DNA of 7,076 bases from an uncultured Anaerolineaceae bacterium (GCA_937890875.1 CALAEB010000319.1:1-7076), one strand, 5' to 3'. Shown: positions 1 through 6,867, counted from the stretch's first letter. Notes: generated by a model not told the origin, from the letters alone. Translations and numbers: made by a program.

Positions 1-136
1 TGATATGAATAGCATCGCCGGGAAAAATGCCCCCCGGCTCGAACTGAGAATCGGCATGGCTTATGATTCCGAAAAAACGGAATCACCCTTCCAGTTGCTT
101 GAAGAAGCGATTGATCAGATGCAATACGACGTTTAA
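1..136 (+). CDS. C-terminal end of a probable GGDEF-domain protein (partial)
   Basis: The reading frame is open from the window edge to a TAA at 134-136, giving 44 residues. They read like the last strand and helix of a GGDEF domain. A segment LELRIGMAYDSE fits the 'vtvSiGvA' strand, and FQLLEEAIDQM fits the closing 'eLLkrADeAl' helix, although the usual Y-x-A-K ending is absent. The end of the membrane protein two genes downstream has the same layout (KLKVIPVDL followed by PLSFLESA). The stop lies 16 bases before the start chosen for the BcsB-like gene, so the two are very likely co-transcribed. Whether it is an active diguanylate cyclase or another degenerate receptor cannot be judged, because the catalytic part is outside the window. 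The family call rests on a short, weak resemblance. Confidence 0.5.
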   Translation, partial: DMNSIAGKNAPRLELRIGMAYDSEKTESPFQLLEEAIDQMQYDV

Positions 137-139
137 TAT

Positions 140-143
140 GGAG
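140..143 (+). promoter_or_regulatory. Ribosome binding site deciding the BcsB-like start
   Basis: GGAG lies 9 bases before the ATG at 153. The frame also has ATGs at 63 and 138. The first lies inside the preceding gene and the second has no purine-rich sequence at a useful distance. Only the 153 start puts a classical signal peptide at the very N-terminus. Confidence 0.6.
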
Positions 144-152
144 CGTAAAACT

Positions 153-2240
153 ATGAAAACGTATCTACAAAACAACCGCCTGTTTATACTTTTGCTGCTT
201 TCATTATTCTGGCTCACATTTCTGTTTCCCGCGGAAACAGCCGCAGCCCAGAACGGTACTTATGTCCACGAGCAATCCTTCACGCTGGAATATAATATGA
301 CCGGACTGAAATCGTCGCTGACCGAGTTCTTTCATGTCGGAGATTGGGAAATCCATGAGGCGGAACTGACCTTAATCTTTTCATCCACACCGCTTGTGCA
401 GCAGAACGTTTCGGATTTCACGATTTCTTTGAACGACAGAAGATTTTATTCGCAACGCATCGCATATACCGACGGTGAAATTCACCAGGTACAGATCAAA
501 TTGCCGGCGAGTGAGATCAAGGAAGGCGCAAATTCACTCCGGTTGGAAGCTTATATCCGGACTAATGATTCAGACGACTGTTCGGATGATATCAGCACCG
601 CCAGCTGGATGAATGTCCTGAAAGACAGCACGGTCTCGGTTTCGTACACGCCCAAGGCCAAATGCGACAGCATCGCCGACTGTTTCGCCCAGTTCACCAG
701 TATTGATGCGTTGGAAAATCACCAAAGCGCCGTTTTTATCCCTGCCAACCCGGATCCGGATGAACTGACCGTCGCGGCAAAAGCTCTGAGCGGTCTTGCC
801 CAAAATGCCATCTTGGATTACGGAAACATCGAACTGACAAAACTGAGCCGGGAGGAACAGCTCTCTGAAAAGAAATATGCGATCTACATCGCGAAATACA
901 GCGCACTGGTTCCTTCCATTTTTGACCGCCTGACCAGCGAGCAAAAACAAGCGGCGGCCGAAGGTTCAGTCATCGTCCTGCTGAACAACAATGATAACAA
1001 TAAGATATTGGTTGTGACCGGAGAAGATCCGACAGCGTTCGTCAATACTGGGAGCCTGCTGGCAAATGAACCGTTCATGCAGCAGACAAAATCGGCCTGG
1101 AGGAGAGTAACCGCCGATGAAAATACACTGATGACCCATGCTGAATTCGCTGAAATCGCCAAGCTTACGGAAACCGGATATTATTTGAACGGTCCGTTCC
1201 GGCAAATTGCCGGTTTCTTCATCAGTGGTTATGCGAACCGTTTTCTCGCGGCAAACAGCAAAGTGGACTTGTTTTTCCGTTATTCCGAAAACCTGGATTT
1301 TAACCGGTCGCTGGTGACGATCTATATTGATGACATCCCTGTCGGCAGCAAAAAGCTGACGAAAGAAGGCGCAAACGGAGATTCATTGTCCATCGTTTTG
1401 CCCTCCAACCTGAACATTTCCGGAAATTTTCAAATAAAAGTGGCTTTCGACCTGGAAATTCCGGATATGGTCTGCACAGTCCGTCAGGAAGAAATGCCAT
1501 GGGCCTTTATCACGGAAGACAGCACGATTGAAATCCATATGGAAAAGGCGGCAGACCTTTTGTTTGATTATTATCCCGGCCCGTTTATTGAGGAAGGCAG
1601 AATCAATAATACGACGGTCATTCTTCCGGACCAGCCTTCGGATGCGGATATTGAAGTTTTGCGGAATCTGATGCTCGGCCTGGGAAATTACCTGAATGAT
1701 AATACCGGCGCTTTCCGGGTTGCCACATCCAACAATATGGGGGATCTATCCGGACAGAACATTATTTCAATCGGCATACTGGAACGGAGTCCGATTGCAA
1801 GGGAACTGAACGACCAGTTGTTCTTCCAATTCAGCTCGGATGGCACAACCATTTTGTCCAACGAAAAAATAAAAATCGAGCCCAATTACGGCGCCCGGCT
1901 CGGAACAGCCCAACTGCTTAACTCGCCATACAGTGCGGAGAAAAACGCGCTGATGCTGATCAGCGGTGTCAAAGACCAGGGTATGCTGAACGCCGCTTAT
2001 TATCTGGGAACTGAAGAAGAGGTCTGGAAAATCTACGGCGACGGGTTTATTGCGGACGATGAAGAAATTGATTGTTACCGTTTCAAAGCGGAAGAAACCA
2101 AATCGACGAACTTGCAGGAACTGTTAGGACAGCAAAGGGAAATTTTCCGGTTGGGGTTAATTGGCGGCGGCGTGATCCTTCTGTTGGTTCTGTCATTAAC
2201 CCTGGCGGTTATCAAGAATAGGAGGAGAAAAGAATCATGA
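153..2240 (+). CDS. bcsB: BcsB-like extracytoplasmic subunit of an exopolysaccharide synthase
   Basis: Predicted product of 695 residues. A signal peptide (n-region with K2 and R9, hydrophobic stretch about 10-25, probable cleavage after AAA at 30-32) exports a large domain. One C-terminal transmembrane helix (about 667-687) followed by the basic tail NRRRK anchors it. The body is a duplicated BcsB layout. A carbohydrate-binding-like beta block (about 70-165, with ISLNDRRF, then C143-x8-W152) precedes an alpha/beta domain (about 190-290). The layout then repeats, with IYIDDIPV near 390 and C441-x8-W450, followed by a second alpha/beta domain (about 510-640). Length and layout fit BcsB, B. subtilis YdaN and Listeria PssD. 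In that family the protein partners a membrane glycosyltransferase and guides the growing glycan across the envelope. The glycosyltransferase is not in the window. The stop overlaps the start of the degenerate-GGDEF gene by ATGA, implying translational coupling. The polymer need not be cellulose: YdaN and PssD serve other exopolysaccharides. Family call confident, substrate unknown. Confidence 0.85.
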   Translation: MKTYLQNNRLFILLLLSLFWLTFLFPAETAAAQNGTYVHEQSFTLEYNMTGLKSSLTEFFHVGDWEIHEAELTLIFSSTPLVQQNVSDFTISLNDRRFYSQRIAYTDGEIHQVQIKLPASEIKEGANSLRLEAYIRTNDSDDCSDDISTASWMNVLKDSTVSVSYTPKAKCDSIADCFAQFTSIDALENHQSAVFIPANPDPDELTVAAKALSGLAQNAILDYGNIELTKLSREEQLSEKKYAIYIAKYSALVPSIFDRLTSEQKQAAAEGSVIVLLNNNDNNKILVVTGEDPTAFVNTGSLLANEPFMQQTKSAWRRVTADENTLMTHAEFAEIAKLTETGYYLNGPFRQIAGFFISGYANRFLAANSKVDLFFRYSENLDFNRSLVTIYIDDIPVGSKKLTKEGANGDSLSIVLPSNLNISGNFQIKVAFDLEIPDMVCTVRQEEMPWAFITEDSTIEIHMEKAADLLFDYYPGPFIEEGRINNTTVILPDQPSDADIEVLRNLMLGLGNYLNDNTGAFRVATSNNMGDLSGQNIISIGILERSPIARELNDQLFFQFSSDGTTILSNEKIKIEPNYGARLGTAQLLNSPYSAEKNALMLISGVKDQGMLNAAYYLGTEEEVWKIYGDGFIADDEEIDCYRFKAEETKSTNLQELLGQQREIFRLGLIGGGVILLLVLSLTLAVIKNRRRKES
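2220..2227 (+). promoter_or_regulatory. Strong ribosome binding site for the degenerate-GGDEF gene
   Basis: AGGAGGAG, close to the ideal anti-16S complement, ends 9 bases before the ATG at 2237. It sits inside the last codons of the BcsB-like gene and fixes the overlapping ATGA start. Confidence 0.85.
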
Positions 2241-3085
2241 GAGGGAAAGTCCGCAGCTTTACTACAGATTTTTCTTTTGTCGCAATGGTCGTCCTGGGTT
2301 TTATTGCGGCATATTTCCTGTCCGCCGACAGCGGAAATCAGATTCAGAACAGTTTGATTCTTTGCCTTGTGTCGGCAATCTTGCTGATCACTTATTTCAC
2401 TTCCCTGGTCATCGGGTTGGTGATCAACGCGGTTTTTATCTTCCTGCTGTTTGGATACACCTTAATCAGTTCAGCGAATACGGGTATTCCGATTTCGGCA
2501 AACACTTATTTTTGGATGATCTGGCCGCCATTGATGACGCTGGCTGTAGGAACCTTTACATCGCAGACATCCGACTTTCAGGCTGAAAACGCCGCACTCC
2601 ACAATCATCTTGAAGAAGTTTCACTAATTGACGAAGCGACCGGCTTGCGCAACCTCCGTGATTTCGAAAACGGTGCTTCAATTTATATGAATATCTCTGA
2701 AAGATACAATATGCCGCTCGAGTTAATCGTGTGGAGACTCCGCTATCAGTCCGATTTATTCAGGATGGTCGGAAACGAGAACAAAGGGAAGGTGGTGCGG
2801 ATGATTTGTGATTGCATCACCGATACACTCCGTGAAGAGGATTTGCTGTATATTGTTAACGACAGTCCGTACGAATGGGCGCTTCTTATGTTTACGGATT
2901 ATCACAGCAGCGCAAGCATCATCGAGCGGATCAAAGAGAACACGGAACAATTGGATTTTTCAAGCTTTACAAAGCTGAAAGTGATCCCGGTGGATCTGGA
3001 AACAAGTGTGAAGGTTTACGATCAAAAAACAACAACGCCTTTATCTTTCCTGGAAAGCGCCAGGCCGAAAAACACAAGGGGCTGA
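2237..3085 (+). CDS. Membrane protein with degenerate GGDEF domain, probable c-di-GMP receptor (YdaK/PssE-like)
   Basis: Predicted product of 282 residues. Four hydrophobic segments (about 11-29, 38-55, 57-78 and 91-108) are followed by a short linker and a cytoplasmic GGDEF-fold domain (about 125-275). The domain opens with IDEATGLRNLRDFE (131-144), the usual D-x-x-T-G-L-x-N entry. The inhibitory-site motif RxxD is intact as R199-E-E-D202. Five residues later, where GGDEF should be, the sequence is NDSPYEW (208-214), so the catalytic signature is gone. This matches B. subtilis YdaK and Listeria PssE, degenerate GGDEF proteins described as c-di-GMP receptors encoded with YdaN/PssD. The inferred role is to bind c-di-GMP through the I-site and switch on the synthase that includes the adjacent BcsB-like protein. 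The start follows from the ATGA overlap and strong Shine-Dalgarno. The last 10 or so codons are uncertain: a different frame continues openly to 3162 with protein-like sequence (see findings). Confidence 0.82.
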   Translation: MRGKVRSFTTDFSFVAMVVLGFIAAYFLSADSGNQIQNSLILCLVSAILLITYFTSLVIGLVINAVFIFLLFGYTLISSANTGIPISANTYFWMIWPPLMTLAVGTFTSQTSDFQAENAALHNHLEEVSLIDEATGLRNLRDFENGASIYMNISERYNMPLELIVWRLRYQSDLFRMVGNENKGKVVRMICDCITDTLREEDLLYIVNDSPYEWALLMFTDYHSSASIIERIKENTEQLDFSSFTKLKVIPVDLETSVKVYDQKTTTPLSFLESARPKNTRG

Positions 3086-3200
3086 CCAATGCGGCGATCC
3101 TCCGTTATATCGCTTATATCAAGAATAAGATAAGGGTGCACAGATATGCAGATTCGTTGTGAATAAAGCCGGAACTTGAAGTCCGCTTATTCTTCCCGGT

Positions 3201-3245
3201 AAAAAAATCCCCACGATTGTCCTTCACAGGGACCGCGGGGATTTT
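3201..3245. terminator. Probable bidirectional terminator between convergent genes
   Basis: AAAATCCCC (3204-3212) pairs with GGGGATTTT (3237-3245). Inside it CG (3214-3215) pairs with CG (3234-3235), and GTCC (3219-3222) with GGAC (3230-3233), closed by a 7-base loop. The run of seven A at 3201-3207 becomes a seven-U tract for minus-strand transcripts, ideal for the DUF4349 gene ending at 3270. On the plus strand the stem ends in TTTTAAAT, a weaker tail for the exopolysaccharide operon. Confidence 0.8.
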
Positions 3246-3269
3246 AAATCGCTCAAGCGGATGAAACGG

Positions 3270-4247
3270 TTATTCGGATTTTCCCAGATCGGAAATTTCG
3301 GAATTCTCTCCCTGCCGGGTACGGTTTTTCGCTTTGCCGCTTCTGACAATTGCCCGGATGATGAAGAACAGCGGCAGGCCGATGATGATGAGAACCGGCA
3401 GCAGTGTAATCACAAAATAAATCAAAAATTCGGCAATAAACTGGACCGTATTGATCAAGGCCTGTACGGCATCCTTTACAATGGCTTTGGGTTCCCAACC
3501 GCGGATTTCAACTGCTTTTTCGGGTGGGATTTGCTGAATCGAAACGTAAATCGAAGAGAGTGCCGCGCTTTGCTCCATGTAAACCAGCTGACCCTTTAAA
3601 ACCTCGATCTGAGATTCAATATCGGAGATCTGCATATAAACATTCAGCGTTTCCTCCGCCGTTGCCGCATCTTCCATAATTTCATAAAGCTTCACCCGGG
3701 TTGTTTCCAGACTGTTCAGGCGGGATTGAGAATCGACATAATCGCTGGTAATATCATTCCCGGAAATATTTTTTGACCGCACATATTTCTCCGGGTCGGT
3801 CGTCAGCGCCTCAATTGCCGCCAGCGCCTCTTCCAACCGGCCGGCAGGCACACGGATAGATGCTTCGCCATAAGGGACGGTCTCGTCAGAACCGTAGGTC
3901 TTTGATCGCTGTCCGCTTGTCGAACTGACAACATATCCTCCCAACGAAGAGGCAATTTCATTAATCTGAAGAACCGCCTGAGTCGGATCAAAAACAGAAA
4001 TTGACAGCTCGGCGCTGCGGACAATCATTCGTTCGACAGACCCAGTTTCGGATGCCGGTATTGATTTCGCAGCGGTTTCACTGCGGGCCGAAATACTGTT
4101 CTCTTCATACGCGTCATAACTCTGGCCGCCCCACCCGGCACCGACGAATTCGTCCCCCGCGTACTCCGCAGTTTCGGTTGCTTTCTCCGAGCAGCCTGCG
4201 AATAAAATTGTCACAAGTATGAATAAACAGAAAATCTTTTTTTTCAT
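3270..4247 (-). CDS. DUF4349-domain lipoprotein with C-terminal membrane anchor
   Basis: Predicted product of 325 residues. The N-terminus MKKKIFCLFILVTILFAGC is a lipoprotein signal with lipobox LFAGC and lipidated Cys19. A Ser/Glu/Ala-rich linker (about 20-70) leads to the DUF4349 domain (about 72-238). Its marks are MIVRSAELSISV, then SLGGYVVSS, the strand EASIRVPAGRLEEAL, and TSDYVDSQSRLNSL, which starts a helical, probably coiled-coil stretch (about 165-228). A hydrophobic segment (about 270-298) and a basic tail (about 302-311) follow. The usual C-terminal helix of the family is therefore present and the protein is doubly anchored. DUF4349 proteins have no established biochemical function. 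The start at 4247 is preferred over an in-frame ATG at 4478 because GGGAGG lies 6 bases upstream and the lipobox then begins the protein. The extra 77 codons would cover non-coding-looking DNA. The gene stands alone, 25 bases from a strong terminator. Confidence 0.85.
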   Translation of the reverse strand: MKKKIFCLFILVTILFAGCSEKATETAEYAGDEFVGAGWGGQSYDAYEENSISARSETAAKSIPASETGSVERMIVRSAELSISVFDPTQAVLQINEIASSLGGYVVSSTSGQRSKTYGSDETVPYGEASIRVPAGRLEEALAAIEALTTDPEKYVRSKNISGNDITSDYVDSQSRLNSLETTRVKLYEIMEDAATAEETLNVYMQISDIESQIEVLKGQLVYMEQSAALSSIYVSIQQIPPEKAVEIRGWEPKAIVKDAVQALINTVQFIAEFLIYFVITLLPVLIIIGLPLFFIIRAIVRSGKAKNRTRQGENSEISDLGKSE

Positions 4248-4554
4248 TTCGATCCTCCCGATTGATGTTATCCGCAATTTGAAACAGTTTGCGACGACAA
4301 CGCTGTATTTCTCATCTTGCCTATCGCATGCAAACGGATTGCCTTGCTGTTCTGTTTCCAATCTTACAGATTTTTTGGACTTCCAGCCAGTGACGCTGCG
4401 ACTTGTGGCGTTCCATCCCGGGGAAAACAAAAGAACCACAGCGTACCTTTTCCAAATTCCGAACTTTCTCCGTTTCAAACTATTCTATAAACGTTTTCAC
4501 CGCAGGAAAGTTCCGGGTTCCTGTCTCAAACAGCAATTCGGAATAGAAAAGGTA
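4248..4554. other. Non-coding upstream region of the DUF4349 gene
   Basis: About 300 bases between the lipoprotein start and the coaBC terminator. Frames are open on both strands but have no usable ribosome binding site, no recognisable protein sequence, and run into the ribosome binding site or the palindrome. The promoter of the lipoprotein gene must lie here. AT-rich stretches exist (for example the TATAGAAT-like sequence on the minus strand near 4483-4490), but none has a convincing -35 partner. No riboswitch-like or repeat structure was recognised. Confidence 0.5.
4254..4259 (-). promoter_or_regulatory. Ribosome binding site of the DUF4349 lipoprotein gene
   Basis: On the minus strand GGGAGG precedes the ATG at 4247 by 6 bases. 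This selects the lipoprotein start over the longer open frame. Confidence 0.75.
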
Positions 4555-4595
4555 TCCTCAGTTCTCCTTTTTTTGAAAAAAAGGAGAACTGAGGA
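4555..4595 (-). terminator. Strong hairpin terminator of the coaX-coaBC operon
   Basis: TCCTCAGTTCTCC (4555-4567) is perfectly complementary to GGAGAACTGAGGA (4583-4595). Seven T (4568-4574) and seven A (4576-4582) extend the stem around a single central G, so the inverted repeat is 20 base pairs long. It sits about 50 bases past the coaBC stop. On the minus strand the stem is followed by TACCTTTTCTATT, a moderate U-rich tail. On the plus strand CTTTTGTTTCTC follows, so it may also stop antisense transcription. Confidence 0.8.
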
Positions 4596-4644
4596 CTTTT
4601 GTTTCTCATTCGAAACAAATCTGCATTTTCCGGCTTGCCGCACT

Positions 4645-5853
4645 TCAAAGCAATTGAAGAAGATCGGTAATTAACGCTTCCGCCAACTGATCCTTGCCCA
4701 TCAACGGGATCTCTTTTTCCCTGCCGTCTGCATAAAGAAAAACCGCCCGGTTCTGATCCACCGCAAAACCGCTGTCTTTCGCAGAAATATCATTTGCGAC
4801 GATCATATCCAGTTTCTTCTTATCAAGCTTGCCTTTCGCATTCTGCCGCAAATCCTGGCTTTCGGCGGCAAAACCGATCACTGCCTTTAATTTCGAGAGA
4901 GATGGCCGCATGACAGCCACTTCAGCCAAAATATCCTGTGTCGGTTCTAAGGAAATTTGATTGAAGCCACCGTCTTTTTTAATTTTATGTTCCGCGGCCG
5001 CCAACGGGTGAAAATCGGCAACAGCCGCACACATAATCAGTCCGTCGCATTCAGGCAGATGAGCGACGACTGCATTCAGCATATCAGCGGCCGATTCCAC
5101 CGGAATATATTGACAGCCAAAAGGCACATCCAAAGCCGTCGGAGCGGAAATCAGCGTAACATCCGCTCCTGCGTCCAAAGCGGCCTGCGCAATTGCATAT
5201 CCCTGTTTGCCAGACGACCGATTGGTAATCATCCGGACCGGGTCAATCGCTTCCCGTGTCCCGCCGGCGGTCACCAGAATCCGCTTCCCCCGGAGCTTTC
5301 CATCACGGGACAACAGACACCGGATGTTATTGAAGATTTCAGCCGGTTCCGACATTCGTCCAACTCCGGTCAAGCCGGAAGCCAAGTGTCCGGAAGCCGG
5401 CCCGATAAAATGGGCACCGCGTTCCTTTAAAATCGCCACATTCGCCTGCGTCGCCGCATGATCATACATATCGCCGTCCATTGCCGGCGCCAGCAGCAGC
5501 GGGCAATGACTTGCCAGGATTGAAACAGCCAACAGACTGTCGCCGAAGCCATAAGCCAATTTTGCCATAAAGTCAGCTGAGGCCGGCGCAATTACCGCAA
5601 GATCCGCGTTATGCCCCAGCCCGATATGAGTCACATGTGTTTCCCCGATCCAAAGATCATTGTCAACATAAGCTTTGCTGCCGATTACGGGCTGAAAAGT
5701 CAGCGGAGAAATAAATTTTTCCGCGCCGGGCGTCAGCACAGCATTCACCTTCGCCCCCGATTTCTTCAGCCGGGAAGCCAAATCCGCCGCCTTATACGCC
5801 GCGATTGATCCGGTTATGCCCAGAAGTATTGATTTATTTTCAAATAAATTCAT
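4645..5853 (-). CDS. coaBC: Bifunctional phosphopantothenoylcysteine decarboxylase / phosphopantothenate-cysteine ligase
   Basis: Predicted product of 402 residues (E. coli Dfp is about 406). It ligates cysteine to 4'-phosphopantothenate (CoaB, CTP-dependent in most bacteria) and decarboxylates the product to 4'-phosphopantetheine (CoaC, FMN). The CoaC half (1-180) has GITGSIAAYKA (12-22), the catalytic His76 in THIGLG, the flavin-site APASADF (89-95), APAMDGDMYDHAATQ (122-136) and the clamp SGHLASGLTGVGRMSEP (154-170). The CoaB half (about 187-402) has LVTAGGTREAIDPVRMITN (193-211) followed by RSSG, CAAVADF (275-281), the HKIKK lysines (289-293), FAAES (328-332) and IVANDIS (351-357). Two residues differ from E. 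coli: Asp126 replaces Asn125 and Ser159 replaces Cys158. The start at 5853 overlaps the coaX stop by ATGA and has GGGAG 8 bases upstream. An in-frame ATG at 5868 would add five residues but lacks this support. Confidence 0.95.
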   Translation of the reverse strand: MNLFENKSILLGITGSIAAYKAADLASRLKKSGAKVNAVLTPGAEKFISPLTFQPVIGSKAYVDNDLWIGETHVTHIGLGHNADLAVIAPASADFMAKLAYGFGDSLLAVSILASHCPLLLAPAMDGDMYDHAATQANVAILKERGAHFIGPASGHLASGLTGVGRMSEPAEIFNNIRCLLSRDGKLRGKRILVTAGGTREAIDPVRMITNRSSGKQGYAIAQAALDAGADVTLISAPTALDVPFGCQYIPVESAADMLNAVVAHLPECDGLIMCAAVADFHPLAAAEHKIKKDGGFNQISLEPTQDILAEVAVMRPSLSKLKAVIGFAAESQDLRQNAKGKLDKKKLDMIVANDISAKDSGFAVDQNRAVFLYADGREKEIPLMGKDQLAEALITDLLQLL

Positions 5854-6614
5854 CGATTCATCTCCCATACCAGCCGCAAACCGGTCATTGTGAGCCAGGT
5901 ATTGACTTCGTCAATGCAATCTGTTTCGCCGGAAATCAGCTTTGCCAGGCCGCCGGTCGCGATAATTTTCAAATCACTGCCGATCTCTTTTTTAAAGCGG
6001 TTCACCATACCCTCAACCATGGAAACATAGCCATACATTAATCCCGATTGCATTGAATGAACGGTATTTTTTCCGATAATATGAGGCGGCTTTTGAATAT
6101 TGATGTTCGGCAGCTGAGCGGTCTTTGTGAACAAGGCCTCGGCGCTGGTCTGAACGCCGGCGGAAATTGCTCCGCCGATATAATCTCCGGCCCGGTCGAT
6201 CAGGTTGAACGTCGTTGCCGTTCCAAAATCGATCAGACAAGCCGGAAAACCGTAAAGATATTTTGTCGCGACCATATCCACGATACGGTCATTCCCCAAT
6301 TCCGACGGACGGTCAATTTTCAGCTGCATCCGGAGGTCCAGTTCGTTTGACACACACAGGATCGGCTGTTTAACATAATAATCACAAGCTTCCTGGACGC
6401 GGGCCGTAATCTGTGGAACGACCGATGAAATGCAAATTCCTTCAATTTCAGCCGGGTTAATTCCGTTATGTTCAAATAAAAACCAAAACTGCATGCCATA
6501 TTCGTCCGGCATCAAATCCCGATTCGTCGCCATTCGCCAGCGCATAACCAGGTCACTGCCTTTAAACATTCCAAGGGATATATTTGTGTTGCCAATATCG
6601 ATTGTAAATAGCAT
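5850..6614 (-). CDS. coaX: Type III pantothenate kinase
   Basis: Predicted product of 254 residues, the usual size for CoaX. It phosphorylates pantothenate with ATP, the first step of coenzyme A synthesis, in the cytoplasm. The ASKHA-fold marks are in order. IDIGNTN (5-11) is the phosphate-binding loop with Asp6. PSELGNDRIVD (103-113) is the usual P-x-E-L-G-x-D-R motif, whose Asp109 is the likely catalytic base. DFGTATTFN (129-137) is the second nucleotide and metal motif. GGAISAGV (147-154) lies where the family normally has G-G-x-I-x-P-G, so a proline is replaced by Ala152. IIATGGLAKLI (217-227) follows near the end. The start at 6614 has AAGGGG about 5 bases upstream. The gene is followed by coaBC with a 4-base overlap, so pantothenate flows through two coupled gene products to 4'-phosphopantetheine. 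CoaX enzymes are typically not feedback-inhibited by CoA, unlike type I kinases (family knowledge). Confidence 0.95.
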   Translation of the reverse strand: MLFTIDIGNTNISLGMFKGSDLVMRWRMATNRDLMPDEYGMQFWFLFEHNGINPAEIEGICISSVVPQITARVQEACDYYVKQPILCVSNELDLRMQLKIDRPSELGNDRIVDMVATKYLYGFPACLIDFGTATTFNLIDRAGDYIGGAISAGVQTSAEALFTKTAQLPNINIQKPPHIIGKNTVHSMQSGLMYGYVSMVEGMVNRFKKEIGSDLKIIATGGLAKLISGETDCIDEVNTWLTMTGLRLVWEMNR

Positions 6615-6785
6615 CTGTTCCCCTTACTCCCAATCTATGATCCGCCGTAATCCAAAACTGAACCCGGTTCGCTTAGGGGAATTTCCGCCGCTTCGAAATT
6701 CAAATTTCCAGGTTATTCCGCCGGAACCGGCCGCTTTTGTTTTCATCCGAATGCTGCGTCCGCTAACGAATTATGTGTCATTCCG

Positions 6786-6818
6786 ATTATAATTATAGCC
6801 GAGCGAATCAGCTGCAAA
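6786..6818 (-). promoter_or_regulatory. Possible promoter of coaX-coaBC
   Basis: On the minus strand TATAAT occurs twice in succession (6797-6792 and 6791-6786), a perfect -10 consensus. TTTGCA (6818-6813) could be a -35, but the spacer is 15 bases to the first box and 21 to the second, so neither is ideal. It would give a leader of about 170 bases before coaX. AT-rich chance matches are possible. Confidence 0.3.
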
Positions 6819-6841
6819 CAGATTTGGTTCACGGGAATCCA

Positions 6842-6867
6842 AACCGGCAATATTCCAATTGCCGGTT
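6842..6867. repeat. Perfect 10-bp inverted repeat (hairpin)
   Basis: AACCGGCAAT (6842-6851) and ATTGCCGGTT (6858-6867) are exact complements around the 6-base spacer ATTCCA. Neither side is followed by a U-run (CGCG on plus, TTTGG on minus), so it is not a normal terminator. It lies upstream of the possible coaX promoter and could be an operator, a dispersed intergenic repeat, or RNA structure in the leader of the plus-strand gene. Confidence 0.55.

Noticed and set aside
63..152. Longer N-terminus of the BcsB-like protein from the ATG at 63
   Set aside because: It overlaps the preceding gene, lacks a ribosome binding site and would bury the signal peptide 30 residues inside the protein.
4248..4478. 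77-residue N-terminal extension of the DUF4349 protein
   Set aside because: The lipobox start at 4247 has a good Shine-Dalgarno; the extension has no family likeness.
4555..4595. Long palindrome considered as a mobile-element terminal repeat or small RNA
   Set aside because: A single copy, placed just past the coaBC stop and ending in U-rich sequence, is best explained as a terminator.
4219..4674. 151-codon plus-strand open frame
   Set aside because: It lies antisense to the start of the lipoprotein gene, runs through the perfect terminator palindrome into coaBC, and has no Shine-Dalgarno or recognisable domain.
4957..5430. 157-codon plus-strand open frame inside coaBC
   Set aside because: Antisense shadow of a confidently identified gene; the composition (rich in Arg, Ser, Gln) reflects the complementary codons.
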